This document shows positions 34,616-48,673 of a DNA stretch of 64,000 nt, piece by piece. The notes under the pieces are model-generated. The model did no database searches, had not been told where the DNA came from, and worked only from the letters and a program-made list of their open reading frames with translations. The position numbers were made by a program, and so were the translations under genes. Where the stretch lies: the NCBI RefSeq assembly GCF_003945595.2, contig NW_024104151.1:82501-146500 (forward strand), written 5' to 3'. The DNA comes from Pipra filicauda. Its lineage: Eukaryota > Chordata > Aves > Passeriformes > Pipridae. The stretch's first letter is position 1. Each line of letters starts with the position of its first letter.

Positions 34616-37600
34616 AATTAAATACTAACAGGATTGCCCTGTGTGCTTGCTCTCAAAGCATTGCTGAAAGCAAGAAGCCCGGGGTTTGTTACCCTCTTTC
34701 AGAGAACACTTCCATACTTTGTATTAAGTATTGACTGGGGCAGGCCCTGGCAGACGTGGTTTCCCTGTTCCAGGTGAGTGCCTCCACTATGAGGCTGACA
34801 AGTCAAGCTCAAGCTTTCCCACTTGAAGAAAGGACTCAGGTCACCTTCCTTACAGAAGAGTAGATAATGTCTTGGGTAAGGTGCTAATTCAGGGTGCAAG
34901 AGATTCAAGTTCAAATTGCCTCAGGCAGAGGCTGAATACAAGTCTCCTGTATCTTGGCTAAATTGCACCAGCCAGGAGATTGAACCGCAAAAGCTTGGGA
35001 GAGGAAGAGAGACAGAGGAGCAAGGAGGAGAGACGTGCAGAAGGTGATAGCACTGTCATTATTTCGTGAGAAAAACCTGGCACAGGTGTCCAATTCCTAG
35101 AAAGCGGCTGAGCAAGCATGGTAAGTAGGTAAAGCAACACATGGTGTTACAACACCTTAGTCTGATTGTGGCTTTGGACCATGGGAGGCACTCTCATGGC
35201 AGACATCAGATTGCTGACTAGAGTTCAGGGTCACGAGGGATGTGAAGAGAGATGATGAAAGTGGGGAGAGCTGCCTGGACCCATCCCAGACATTTAGGGA
35301 AAAGATAAAAGTAAAAAGCTGCTGCCAAAGTAAAAATAATTTCTCTCTATCGCAGGCTCTCTTCAGTGCAATTGTTAGAGAGGAATAACTGGAGAAAAAT
35401 GTTTGAAAGACAGATAGGAGGCAGTGAGAACAGGACTAGTAAGTGAGGCAGAAATGTTGGAAAGAAGACAAAGAGGAAGAAATGTCAGAAAGCAACAGGA
35501 GGGTTGGACAAAGAAAAAGGAAAAACCATAACTTACCAAGATGCTTCACCTCTCATTGCCTCAATCTTCTGGCAATAAAATAATAACAGTAAGAGAATCA
35601 CAGAGCATTTCAGTGACTTTGAAGCCCATAAATATTTAGGAGACAGTTAAGTGTCCTAGTGATCAGGATTGTGTTAAGAAGAAAGCGGGAAAATTTAAGA
35701 GAATGTTCTGACATGTCTAAAGCAGTGCTATCAGGGAGAAGAAAAGGAACAGGACTTATGTGCTTAATTTTGTATGTGTAACTGAGTATTAAAATCCACA
35801 CCCAAGCACACTGGTGCTTAGTAGAAAAAATTGGGCCTGTTTCAAACCAGTAAGAACACATGGTTTAAGGCATGCAGCCGCTCTTTCTTCACTAACAACC
35901 CACTGTGACTCCTATAATTTATTCCTCCCAAGATTCATTTGAACATCTGCAGTATCATTATTTGAGTTTGTTATACTATTAGCTTTAAAATTTTATAAGC
36001 CATACAGTAGGATAGGTGACAAGTTGAAAAGTTAAGGAGGGTTAATTTAGAAGTTTTAAAGCGAAGCTATTTTTGAGTTATACAAGCAAAAAAAGCATCT
36101 GAATCCAAACCTCCATGGTTACATTTAAGTAACTCAGAAACTGCTGAAAGGATTTTCTTCGAACTTCACTCAAGACAAATCCCTCTGGGCTAAGACCAAG
36201 CATGAGAATTTAACTCAAAAGGTGATTGTTGTCTGAAGGGAGTTTTCTTTTTCCTTTTTTTTCCCCTCCCCTCCTTTTGCTTGTTTTGTTTTCAATGTTC
36301 CAAAAAAAAAAATAGCACTGAAAAAAAAAAAAAAGGATGTGGAGTGTAACTGTTTCATATCCATTTTACCATTATAATAAGAAAAATGCTTCTCACAAAC
36401 TATGTTTTTATTAAAACCAGACCCCCTGCTTTGCCTTTAGCCATTACTAGCAGTCTTGGTACCCACCTCTACCAGGCATTGGATAATGCTGTAACTGGTG
36501 GCTCATGCTTCAGGAGCTCTGTGCAGCTCTAATACTACCCTAAATGGACAACTGAGGATTCCTCTTAAGAGGAAGTCTTAGGAGAGCAGACAATCAGCAG
36601 CTCTACAGCACTCTTCCCTTAGCTTCCCATCCCCAGTTCATGGGAGGTGAAGCATATTCTATATCTGTAGAGTGACCCAAACCATATTTTGATTTCTCAC
36701 TGGTCCAGGATTTGGAAGGCAGGAAAGATAGCTGTAGTCATGCTTTTCTTGGCTCACTGACTGTTAACTTGGTGCATCTGGCACCGTCATTCATTCTTGC
36801 CCTTCCCTTGCTGTGGCCAAGGGACTCACCTCCTAGTTGTGTAGCTGAAGGAACCTGAACAATGAAGATGGAAATTTCTATCTTCTTTCTCAACATCCTT
36901 GAAGTCAGTCCTCTTTCATATCAGCATCATGGGTCCTGGTAGCCTGATTGTCTGGATTAAGAAAAAAGAGTGTGGATTTTTTTTTTCCATCCTCTTTATT
37001 TCAACTTTCTGCCACACTTTGGTTTCTACAAATTGTCCCAGGGCAGACAAGAGCCTTTCCCTCCCCCTTCTACCATGCTTGTTTTTGATTCTCTGGCAGC
37101 ATGTCCCATAGTTATTCACTCATTTGTTTGTTTGTTTTTCCATTTGCAACTTTTGCCCCCTCAAAAGAGCTGGCTTGCCCAGGGAAATTACAGTAACTTA
37201 TTTAATTTCAAATGCATTCAAAAAGTCATTTTAATTGTTCCTTTTCATTTAGAGCAGCATCCAGATTTGGAATTTGTGAAAAACTGAAGGAGAAGGTTTG
37301 GAATATATTTGCTGAAATAATTCACCACATTTAACCTAGGGAACTCAGATATATGCGGAAACAGCTTCCCTTGCCTATCTTCCATATACATGACCTGGAT
37401 TAAAAACTGCTTTGGGCAAGGGCCAACTCATTGTTTGTGGTCCTAACACAATGTGGCTTGCAAACTGTGGCAATACTGTAATACCTAGGGATTTGTTTCA
37501 GGAGATCCTGATTTTGAAACCAAAATACATGTTTCCTGATAACTGCTAACTGAACAGTGGGAAATATAGCTGAAATGGGCATAGAGAAGAGCATCGGGAA

Positions 37601-40600
37601 TTCAAAGTCTGAAATTCAGTTCTCCTCTATTTTCATTTTGGGGAAATCTACTGTGGCAAAAGAGAGAGGCCTTAGAGTGGGTATCAGATGTGGTAGCCTA
37701 CAAAGGGAGGCAAATTTTGGCAAACATCAGAAAAAAAAATCAAGAAAATTTTAAAAAATTCAAATCACAATATTTAAACAATCAGAAAGCTTTTTCATTC
37801 ATAAATGTCCCATCTACTCTGTACCACCGAACTTCTGGGGTATCATTTTTCAGTCAGCACTTGGCAGTCAGCACTTTAAGCTGTCTGCTGCTATCTCATT
37901 CATACAGCTTTTTCATTGCAGGTCAATATTATCTGACTAGGTTCAGATTAAATCTTAATATACCGTTCATCTGAAAAAAACCAACTCCAAGCACATTGAA
38001 AAATTGCAAACATAAACAGTACAGTTTCCATGGATGAGGACATATTAAAATGTATTTTAAAGGGAAGAGCAGCAGGAAAAAGAGGAATGTGAAGTTACGA
38101 TCATAGAGGAGAATGCCCTTTTTCAGCTGGGATTTTATGTAAGAAGGAGAATGAATGAGGCAAAGAGAAAAAAGCTCTGTCTCCTCACTGCTGCTTCTCT
38201 AGCAAAGAAGATTTTCACATCAGCCACAGTAAAATCAGACAGAAGAATAGCAGATCTGAATATTGTACAGGAAGGTGGGGAATGAGGAAGAGTTCAGCGC
38301 AGTTCAAGGATGGCAAGGTATAGTGAAGGCAAATGGAAAGAGCTGAAACTGGAAGAGATGAGCTGATGGAACCTAATAGCAAGACACAAGTTTAATTAAT
38401 AAAGACAGGCAGAGAAAGCTGAACAAAGAAAATTCATTTAAAATGTCAAAATATACCTTTAGTTGTGGCTGCTAAGGTAAAAATAAAGGTAACATATGTA
38501 GAAAACCTGTGCAAGTTGAGGGGTGCAAGACTGAGTTCAAGGATGGGAGTGCTGCGAAGACCTGAGACTACAGAGAAGCTCCTCTAAGAGATGACAGCAC
38601 TGATTCTAGTGTTTATTGCTGCCTTCCAAATACCCAACATACTGCTCCATTAGCAAAAGAGATCACAAATCACCTCCTAATCTGTTTAAATTAAGCCAAC
38701 CAGATTCATTTCACCTGGTGATGAACATGGATATGAGCTAACCAGGCTGGCTTTACTTGTAGTGCATTAGGGAATGCTTGCTTAGCCTCTTCTGATGGCA
38801 GAGATATGGGGAGGGACCAGGGGCAAGCAGCAAGCTGTGGTGTGGTTTTCAGCTAGTAAATGGTGTCTAAAGGCAGCGGGGAGGATATTTATTTGGTCTA
38901 GGAGAACACATGAACATGTAAGACTGGAACCAATACAGATGTGTGGAAGGATGCAAATTTCTTAAGTTGAATAAAACTCAAGGAAAAAGTTATCGTCAGC
39001 AAATCAGCAAGAAAAGTTCATCTCTCTACGTCCCACTGATACGAGTAAGGAACACTTGCATCAAGTGAATTGGTACAGTTAGGAAGCACACCAAAAACTG
39101 AGCATACCCTTAATTTACCTCTACTATCCAGAGTGGTTCTGTTCTCCAAGATAGGTAGATCATAGGAAGTTTGTTTCGCTTCAGCTGTTGTTGTAACAAC
39201 TCAAAGACAGAGACCAAGAATTTTGGCTGTAAAAGTGTAGAGATTTTAGAAACATTAAAATAATGTGAAACTGAAACATGGAAATATTCTCTGTAGTGCA
39301 TCCTGGGTTGTTCCCTGTAATTATAGCTGAGAATCACAAATCAACATTTTGTTGAGAGGCCACCCCTTCTGTATTTTTAGAGATACTGAAGCTCTAAAAC
39401 CTTTGCCATTACTTTTATATCTATCTTCTGTGTTATCATTTATATTGAGGCTCTTAATATTTGACTCAGTAGGCCTTATGTTGTTTAGTTCTCCACCATT
39501 TATTTCCTTATTTTGGGTGCCTATCATTCACGTTTCTGTAAAGTTCAGCTGAAACCAGTAGTTCATGTTACTGGCACTTTGCATTGCAAAAATTGAGAAG
39601 TAGAATTTGCAATCCAAGTCATTCACAGAACATTCTTATACAGCACATAATTTGCCAACAGCTAAATTAATCTTGCTTCACAATGTGAGGCTGTGTACAT
39701 GTGGTTTTTGATACAAAAGGGTCCAGTGAAATCAATGGTATAGGCATCATATTAACTCAGAACCAGCTTTTTCATGTCCATGAAGCTTAGTCATGTGCTT
39801 GCTAATTTAGAACTCAAAGGTAAGCAAGAATCTCAGCTCTCCTTTTTAAACAGTGTGAATTTTCAATCCAATTTACCTTGCGTAGATGAAAACATAAATC
39901 AGTAGCTGGTCTCCACTGCACATACTAATTTAATGAACTGGGGCTTTGACCACATGTGTATTTACACTTTGGGAACCTGAAGACCTTTCCGTACATACTG
40001 CATTAGGTTTGGATGCATGCCAAAGAACTATCTACAATCTGAAGGGAGGGGGGAAAGGCAGCCTGGCCCACCAGTTAGCACCAGGGTCTAGAACAAGGGT
40101 ATGAGACAGGTCAGGGGTCAAGCACCATCCATAACCTCCAACCAACGATCAGTGGAAGCAATGCAAGTGCTGCTGCAGTAGCACCACGCCCCAGACAGAA
40201 GCCCCAAAGCATGACCCAGGACAATGTCTGGGGTCACCATAGCTTAGCTGGAAAGGGTTGTATCCAGTACAACATGGATGATCTGGAAAAAAGCTCCAAG
40301 AAGAGGGTGACACAAAAGTTTCCTCAGACCTACATTTTAGCTCATTGCCTGTTGTACTACAAAACAAAGCACACTTGGGGGGTTTGTCTAGTAGGTTTTC
40401 AAAAAAGGTGTGTAATGAAAAGTCTGTCAGACTGTCAGAAAAGTCTGTCAAAATGGAGTTTATAATAAACAGACAGAGAATAAATATTCATGCACAACCA
40501 TCAAGCCCGCTTTGGCACCAGTCACATTGGGTGACTTCTGTTGACTTGACAAGACTGTGACCTGAAACACAGACTCCAAAACAGCAGTGTCTCCTCAGCT

Positions 40601-43600
40601 CCTGTCTGCTCTTTGCCTTGTCCCAACAACCATTGACTCAGAGGGATGAAGCCTCGCACTAATCATTCTCGGACTTCAATGTGAGTCCATTCATCAACAG
40701 CTCCCTTCTGCAGAACCAGTCTAAACCAATTCTCTTCACGCACTTGTCCAGGCAACAACACATCCACTCCCCAGTTGTTTCAGATGTGCAAAACATTGAA
40801 AACAGACTTCTCTGAGCAGATGTTCCTGAGCAGATAATCTCAAAAACGTGACTACAAACATCAGGTGTCTTTGGCTTCACAGAGAAGGCTGAGGTAAAGC
40901 TGGGAAAAAGCAGAATAAAGGCAATGGGTAGGGGTAGAGTATAGAAAAACAAAATTTTGCTGGAACATCAATTCATCATAGATTGCAAGACACATTCAGG
41001 TAGGGCTTCTACTGGTCACCTCTGGTTATGGTTAGACTCCTCCCTCTACTCTAATACCAGAATTAAAGCTGTCAGATTTTGCTTAGGTGCCAAAGGGGAA
41101 AGGAAATTATATTAACCTTCTCTGTGAATCTGAACAACAGAATTAGTAATGATCTTTACACTTGAAATTTATTTTAAAAGTGTATTTAGCTTAGTTTATC
41201 AGATCACGCTTATTAAAAAATCAAAAATTAGAAGTTCTGTGATGTGAGAACAAGTTACACTGCGAATGAAAAAGTCAGCACATCCCCAGCCTATGGGATG
41301 GGAGGGCCATCTGCTATCAACATTTAGGAAACATACTTTGAGTGGAAAGTTCCAGCCTCAGGCTTTGTTAAGAGTAATTGAGTTTAGCTCTTAAGATCTT
41401 ATTCTATCCATAACTCTAGTTCAGAGCATCTCAAATCTAAGCTTTGCCAAGGACTCCAGTGCACTGCCGTCAAAAGGGGGTAGTCCTGTATGCTGGGGTC
41501 TCTTGGTGGAGTCATGCTGAAAGCAAAATAACTTTGCACAGGCACAGGAATTCCTGCTGTCAGGTTCCAGATCATAGTATAAATAAAGCTTGTCCAGAAA
41601 ACACACACACAGGTTTTCTGCCTTGATGAAAAGCCAGCAGAAACAATTTGATTATATTTCTTTCTCTCTTAGCTACACAAGTGTCATTATTTTTGCATAT
41701 TTTCATTATGCAAAGTCACATTGGACCCAACAGTGTAAGTATCCCCTTCATTCTGCTGGTGTTTGGCTTCTTATTAGAAATGTTAGCAGAAGGCAAACAC
41801 AATGCACAGGAAGGTTTGCTGCAGAGTAACGAGGTTTTAATACCATACCACACCATGTCGACAACTCAGAAATGTTTTAACAGGGTAAAACTATTTTTGG
41901 TAATTATAAAGAAGCTGAAAGGAAAAGCATCCCCTCAAGCTGACAACATACATTTTATACAGAAAGAGACAAGATATGAGACCATGAAAATTGCACAGAC
42001 ACAAATATTTGAGATGTAACTGAGAGGCAGAAAAAATATATTAAAATGATCATTGATTGAGCAACATGGAAAGAATTCTCTCAGCAGGAAAAACCAGATT
42101 TTTGCAGGTCTCTGAGAAAGCACAACAGATATAGTTTTTGTGACAATACATAACATTTCCACCTGAAATTTTACAGCCACTTTTAGATATTGATGCCTGT
42201 CTCTTTTGATATAGCTATTATTGCTTTTTTTTTACACATAGAGAAACCAGGTTTCCAGAATGACTAAGAGACTTTCTTAAGGTCAAACAGTAAGTCAGGG
42301 ACAAAGACTATTTCCCCCCAATCTTATCCTTAATCTACCCCATTAACAAATTGTACAGCCATGAAAAACAATCTCTTCCCTGTGAAAAGGCAGGTTTTGT
42401 GAGGAGGATAACAAGTTCCACCTGTCTCTCCAGCTGATATTAGCAATAGTGAAAATTTCATTTTGCAGAAAAACTGCCGATGCAGCACTTGTAAAAAAAC
42501 TCCAAATTCATGTGCAGATCAGAAAGTGCCGGCACGCTTTCAACAGCTGCAGCTACCACACACTTGGAGAGAGTCATTTGAACTCATCAGATCTGACTCT
42601 GGGACAGACAGCAAAGCCCAGATGGCTCGGCTGTACACAAAGCCCTCCTGCTCACGTGGGGTGCGGCATCGCGTGGGTGGGGCCCCACAGATTTGCGTGG
42701 GCCCAGGTTAAGATGGGAGAGAGCAGTGCCACAGCCCCACCGGCCCTCCCACAGTGCGGGCAAATGGAGGACGCTGACAGGACACATGCACGTGCAAGTG
42801 TTTAAATAGTTGTTGTTGGGGACTACAGGAAAGCCTACAATAGACATTTTGCCTTGGGATGTTTTCTCTACTTTTTGGGATGTTGCAAAAAAAAGCAATA
42901 AGAATACACGCTACCCTGAAGGCCTTTCCTCTGCTTAACCAGCCCCTTTATTATTACCCAGCTTCTCAGAACGTACCCTTTCTCCTGACAAGCCTGTACT
43001 GCTCCAAAGGGCAAAGCTCATGTCTCAGGCAGGGGTTCTCGATGCACACTTTTTCACCTGCCTGACTTCTCTTCACTACAGGTCAGACCCAGATGGATTT
43101 GAGGGTGTTTGTCTGCAGGTCATATAAAGCTGGCCCCTACAGCTGGGCCAGGTAACAAACCCATACACCAGCCCCACTGCCCAACCCGCATGCAAATGGT
43201 GCTGGGAGCACCCATTGCACAAGGGTTTTCAGGAGTGCTGGCCATCCACATCCCTGGCAGAAACCAGCTGGAGGAAGCTTGGAAAGCCCAGCCTTTTTAT
43301 TCTCCAGGATTAAGACTTTGATTAGCTGCTGGCGCAAGACCAAAACTCCATCTGAAACGCTTTAGACAACCCATCTGCACTGGGTTTGGGAGTCTGAGGA
43401 GTGCATGCTGTGGCCCGCTCCTCACCCATGCCAGACAAAAACAATGGGGAAATCAGGGGGTGAGGATCTGAGTAGGAAGGAGCACCCCGGCCCCAGGCTC
43501 TCTGTCGGGGCAATGGGAGCACTCACCTCTGCACACACACACCTCATGCAGACCCTCCAGGCTGCCCCAGGCCTGCACGTCTGCAGCCCATGGGCCTGGC

Positions 43601-43740
43601 CCAGGGGTCCCTGCCCGCTGTGGAGGTCACAGGCTGTGCCCTGGCATCCCTGTGCCTGGGGGAGCCCGGGCTCTGCTCCTCCCACACCCAGCCATGGCTG
43701 GGGGCCCTTCACTCCCCTCTCCCTCCCAGACCCTCGTGGT
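34616..43740. other. Gene-poor LMO4 5' flank, middle part
   Basis: No recognisable exon, RNA gene or repeat family. The 42600-42730 and 43380-43740 parts are GC-rich but CpG-poor, unlike the islands. ORFs here are short and unlike known proteins. Confidence 0.5.
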
Positions 43741-44390
43741 CCTTCATGAGCACCTCATGATAAATTCCATAATTATTCAGCCCTTACTACCAACACTGAA
43801 ATACATCACTCAGAGCAAGTTAGCCGAGATTCATTAGAATAAAACATCTAGTAGGCACATGTACTTTATTAGCCTCTTACACCAATAGTTTTAATTAGGT
43901 ACATATTTCACAGCTCTGGAGCTGCTCAAGTGAAGGGCTGCTTTTATCTCTTTTATTTACAGTAACAAGCTATCAAACAAATACCCCCGTAATTAAACTC
44001 AGATGCAAAAAAAAAAAAAACAAACAAAAAAAACAAACCAGAAACAAAGAAAAATTTAATTTTTACCAATGGTGACCTGCTCAAGTTTGGGTTTGGTAAG
44101 CTTTGGATTTTTAATTGATGAAGGAAATATTCTGCAGCAGGGCAGGGCGCTGGGGCGGGTGTCCCTAGCCCGGCCCTGCCTCCCTGTCACCTTCAGGTGA
44201 GGAGGAGAGCACTGCCTCGGATAGAGACCGCCGGGATGAGAAAAGTGATTAAAATCCAGAACGCTGCTAAATTATTAATGAGGAATTTAAATGATGTTAT
44301 AAAAGAGGGAAATACAGGCGAAAAATGTTACACATTCATGGAATTTTTACTCATGCATAATAATAAGCTGAAAACACTTTAGTTATAATG
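43740..44390. promoter_or_regulatory. Candidate conserved element beside the 44.4-kb CpG island
   Basis: AT-rich sequence dense in TAAT/ATTA cores (about 43760-43780, 43830-43850, 43890-43900, 43990-44000, 44110-44120) directly abuts the isolated CpG island. It contains an A-rich simple repeat at 44006-44040. Enhancer-like texture is inferred, not measured. Confidence 0.4.
44006..44040 (+). repeat. A-rich (CAAA)-type simple repeat
   Basis: An A14 run is followed by CAAAC and CAAA units. Confidence 0.85.
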
Positions 44391-44394
44391 CTTC

Positions 44395-44700
44395 CGAAAT
44401 TAAAGGGCGGGGGGCGGGGGGCTGGCAGGATGCGTTTCTCGGGCCCGCCCGCCCTCCCGCCACTCGGCGATCAAGGGCGCCACCTGGCGGGCGCTGCGGC
44501 GAACGGCGCCTGGCGCGGGGCCGCTGCCGGCGGGGCCGGGCGGGAGCCGCCATGGGCCGTGAGGGCCCGCGGGGCTCGGGGGGCTCTGCCCGGGTCCCGG
44601 GGCCTTGGGCCGCCGCCACGGGGGCAGCGGACGTGGCTGCGCCAGCCCCACTGACCGTGGCCGCACCCTGCGTTATTTGCTTTCTCACCTGCAGCGCAGA
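44395..44700. promoter_or_regulatory. Isolated CpG island, possible distal promoter
   Basis: About 300 bp is extremely GC- and CpG-rich, with GGGCGGGG Sp1-type runs at its left edge, about 20 kb upstream of LMO4 and surrounded by AT-rich DNA. On the plus strand an ATG at 44552 has a perfect GCCGCCATGG context and opens a 52-codon frame (44552-44710) rich in Gly, Ala and Pro. I do not recognise the protein. The island may start a lncRNA, be an upstream LMO4 start, or be an orphan regulatory island. Confidence 0.6.
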
Positions 44701-44719
44701 CAGGTTTTAACTTCGCAGG

Positions 44720-47700
44720 TGTTGGCAGAGCCCGCTTGCTTGGCGAGAGCAGCTTAACTGCATGCACTCAACTGCCTAGTCTGCCTCTAGGGATAATGCT
44801 GCCTATGCTGTAAATAAAATATATACATATAATGTTGCAGGGGATGGCCATGTGAGAAGAGCCTCTTTCTGCCACCTGCACACGTGGAGCCCACCCTGCT
44901 CCTGAGCAGTGGAGCGGCTGCCGGGGGGTCTGTGTGCTCCTGTCCAAAACCCCACCAAGCTGCCTCCTTGGGAGTAACAGCAGCACTTGGGACCCGGAGA
45001 ATAAACAGTTTCCCCAGGTCAAAGCTGCAAGTGGCATGTACCCTATAGAGCCACACTTTTGTCTAAATGTCTACACAGTCTTTTCTGTAAAGACTTCCCA
45101 CACTGTCTCTCCAGACTCCATACAGAAGTTCTGTTTGTCTCTGAAGAGTCACAGAACACTTGAGGGTCTCATCTTTAAAGACCTATTTAAGGCGTTACAC
45201 AATCAGGCAGGCATTTGTATCATCTACCACAAGTTCCACTTACCATTTTCCTCTTCCATGGCAGGGGAAGAAACCTGCAAGCCCATAAAACTGGAATACA
45301 GCCTTAGCCACAAAATCTCTCAGACTTGCATATCCCTCTGGCTGAATTCCTTGGGGACATCCTGTACTTCCAGGTGCCTTTCAGTCCGACCAAGCTGGTT
45401 TTGGTAGCTCTGCAAAGCAGAGAGCCATCAGCTGATTATAGTGGCAGCAAATAAGGCAAGAACAATCCCAGGCCATTCTGGGCTGTAAAGTCTATACAAA
45501 TGCTGGAAGTCCTGCTGAATGCTAACTGGCAGCTAGCACCAATTACTGAGTAATGGGCTCTCCACATGCCCCTTTACTTAATAAGTAGACAAGGTCTGCA
45601 CTCACTTTTGGAGCTCAGTTGTCTCTGGTTGTAACACCAACTGAATGCTTTGCAGAGGGCCAGTCTCACAGTGACTAAAGCTCAGATCGTTATAGCAAAG
45701 TCTCAACGAAAAGAAACTGCCACGCTCTTCCCAATTGGACCGGATGAAATAAAGGCTCTTGGACACAGTTCCTACCTAGGAGCCTGCCAGAGCCTAATAA
45801 TTGCAACATGCTGTGATTCTAAAACAAATGTGTCATGGAGAGATACCCAGACTAATTCCAAAGGAGGTAAATTTGCCTGCACAAAACTTAGCACAGTGTT
45901 ATTTCTTCCACGGTTCCAACCGATTCTGGTCCCTTTCTCTGTGTCACTGCCCAGAGTACATTCACTATTGTGAACCATGGATGGCAGCCGTGGTCCCTCT
46001 GGGCAAAGCAGTGACATTCAGACAAAAATTTGTCCTTTCTTTTCTCCTTTGCTTCCTGTGAAATCATTGGCCATATTCTCATTATTCCTTTGCCTGGATA
46101 ATGCTACCTAAATTTTTTCTGAATTTTGGGCACTATGGTTCCTCCACATTTTGTGTTGCAGGAGAACTGATTCTCTGTCTTTAGCTAGATGGAGATGCAA
46201 ACCAGGTTTCACTGAATACTCAAGTGCCACATTTTCTCCCTAGATCTTCAAAGGAATATGCCGACGAGGAGATAACAGAGAAAATCCCTGTGAAATCATG
46301 GTGTAAAAAGAAGTTACTGCTAAATAATCCCAAAGCATCTGAGATAGTTTCCACAAAATAAGCAGCATGGACTCCTAGAACACAGTTCCTATACATCCTT
46401 ACTAGGAATGTCACACCATTACTTTCACAGCTAATGCCACGAAATTCTGCTGAAATGTTCAAAGGAACTTTGGTAGGTTTATTTTTCTCTTTGGGAAATG
46501 AAAGTTATCAATAAAGGCCTCATAAAAAGTAAGAAACTTTGACAACCTTGATTCTCTGCAGGCAGCAATTACATGCAAAATGTTGCCCCCAGTTTATATC
46601 CTTTAGCTGTTTTACATTTTTGACACTGGGAGGAGGGCATTTGTAGTCAAGTAGTTAGCATCAGATTATTGTTTAATGAAACCAGCTGCATGAGTGCAAT
46701 GCCATGACTGAGACTTTTTTATGTGTAAGCAAGTTGGTGAATGCACAACCATGGTTTCTGCAGCAGCCACGATTTGCACCCCATGTGTTATGGACTATCT
46801 GACAGTATTAGAGACAGGGAACCATCTCTCTGTGTGCCAGAAGAGAGAAACCAGTCACTGTACTGAAGGCCAACTGAAGTTTTAGGTGCCTCAAAAGACA
46901 CATTAGATTCCAACTTTGTGGATTTATTACCACACATTAAACTGATGCGGCCATTTTTATCTGAAATTAGTTTCTTCCTAATTTTTTATATACTTGTGCA
47001 ACAAAGAGAAGTAATGATGACTGTTTCATACACCTACCCCATCACATATTTTAGTTCTATGCCATGACTTCCTGTTAAATGTAGTTACCAGGATGGAATT
47101 TTCTTCAGTTTTAGTTCTAAAGTGCATGTGGAAGGTGGAAAGAGAACCTACTGAGTGCACTAGCTCATTGTGCGAACCAGGCAGTAAATACAGATGTGGA
47201 TGTATGCCTCAGCATGGGTATCTCTTCAGTGTCGCACCTGCAGGTATTTATATGATCACACTGAAATAAATGCAGCGTGTGTGGGTGTGTAGAGCTGCAC
47301 CTGTACATATAATGAGACATTCAAAGAAATACACTAAGTTTTGTTGCAATCTCATTTGACAACGTTCTTGTCCAGTTTGTCCTGCATGTTCTGTAGCCTT
47401 ATTCCTGCTTCTGAATCTTTCCCTGGTCTGGGCTGGACTGCCCTATGTACTCATCTGCCTCTCTTATCTCAGGGAAAAAAACCCTCCTACTTTGCCACTT
47501 CCTCACTGCTTTCATTCAAAAGACCAAATCTTGTGAACCATTTGCCTGCCCAATTTCTGCTGAGCTTGAAGTAGTTGGAACTGAAACTGGGCACAGAAGG
47601 CAGTTTCCACACCCTTTGGGTCTGCTTATTTGCCTGCTTCATAAAGATCATGTGGGCTTTCCCTGTAAGGCAGCTATTGACTGGCAAGTCTTGCTCTGGC

Positions 47701-48355
47701 ACAGAAGTATTACACATCCTGGGATTGGTTTTGAGAGCCCTCTTTCAGCCAGTGAAAGGACATAAACCTAAAACCTCATGGGTTTTGTGCAGTGTAGAGC
47801 CTAGTATTTAGTATATTAAAAATACTATTACATCAAAGAGCACAAGGAACACAGACATTCTTCTCCCCAATTTTCAGAGGAGGAAACTGAGCCAAGGTAT
47901 CTGAGTAAATTGCCCAAGAAGCATCAATTAGGCTAAATCTTGGAACATCCCTACTTACCTGGAATCTCAAGCTGTGAAGTAATTTAAAGCTCCTTAAGAC
48001 TGAACAAGTGCCTGCCAGAATGATTTGACATTTCATCATCAGTGGTAACTTAGACTACAAGAGAAAACATGAAGAAAATGAAATTACTATTGCTATGCAA
48101 AAGTTCTGAAACCACTGGACAGTGACTTAGAAACATTTGGACTTCGTTCTACTCCACCATAAAGAAATGAAGTCTGGGTATCTGTACAGATTTTAAGAAA
48201 ATGGGAATAATAAGAAATATAAGTTACTCCTTAACACTTCACAGACTCAGCATTCCTTAATGGCTAGTGTAGGAAAAAGTACTGCCTAGTCTCTAGACCA
48301 AGGGACTGTGAGTAAAGGAACAAATTCCACTCTGATTTTTTCTCATAACTGGCTA
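44720..48355. other. Non-coding upstream flank
   Basis: Mixed-composition sequence with no recognised gene, RNA or repeat family. All ORFs are short and unlike known proteins. Confidence 0.5.
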
Positions 48356-48381
48356 AATCAATCAATCAATCAATCAATCAT
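48356..48381 (+). repeat. (AATC)n microsatellite
   Basis: Six and a half perfect AATC units lie about 160 bp before the SINE at 48543. Confidence 0.9.
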
Positions 48382-48542
48382 TCCATGCCTTAGTTAACAC
48401 ATTTGTATCACAGATAACATCTCAAAATATTTCCTTTTACCAAAGGAGAGGTCCCCTCTTTGACCAGTCACAGATTCTGTTTCCTCTTCCCACGAATCCC
48501 ATGGATGCTTTGGCAAAAAAGAGATTTGTTTTATGACATTTG

Positions 48543-48673
48543 ACCTTGAGATTAGCTCGGTTGGTTAGAGCATGACATCAAGGTTGTGGGTTTGATCCCT
48601 GTATGAGCCATTCAAAGAGCAGATCCTTGTGGGTCCCTTCCAACTCAGAATATTCTGTGATCATCTGTGATTT
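48543..48673 (+). mobile_element. tRNA-Ile/CR1-tailed SINE (TguSINE1-like)
   Basis: The 5' part matches tRNA-Ile: TTAGCTCGGTTGGTTAGAGC (A box) and GTGGGTTTGATCCC (B box at 48589-48599, with one CpG-decay change), with part of the anticodon arm lost. The 3' part reads GATCCTTGTGGGTCCCTTCC, AACTC and a degenerate TTCTGTGATCATCTGTGA tail, which is the CR1 3' end. This architecture matches the passerine SINE TguSINE1 as I remember it. Both Pol III boxes are recognisable, but the copy is diverged and no clear target-site duplication was found. Confidence 0.8.

Noticed and set aside
35590..35640. Possible CR1 end (AATCACAGAGCATTTCAG)
   Set aside because: Only a few bases match the CR1 terminus and the following sequence does not continue as CR1.
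41648..42019. 123-codon ORF with hydrophobic N-terminus
   Set aside because: No recognisable family, AT-rich composition like the flanks, no promoter or splice context. Chance length for AT-rich DNA of this extent.
44475..44500. CTCF-like motif CCACCTGGCGGGCGCT
   Set aside because: Alignment to the CTCF core needs an inserted base or mismatches at strongly conserved positions. I would not call it without binding data.
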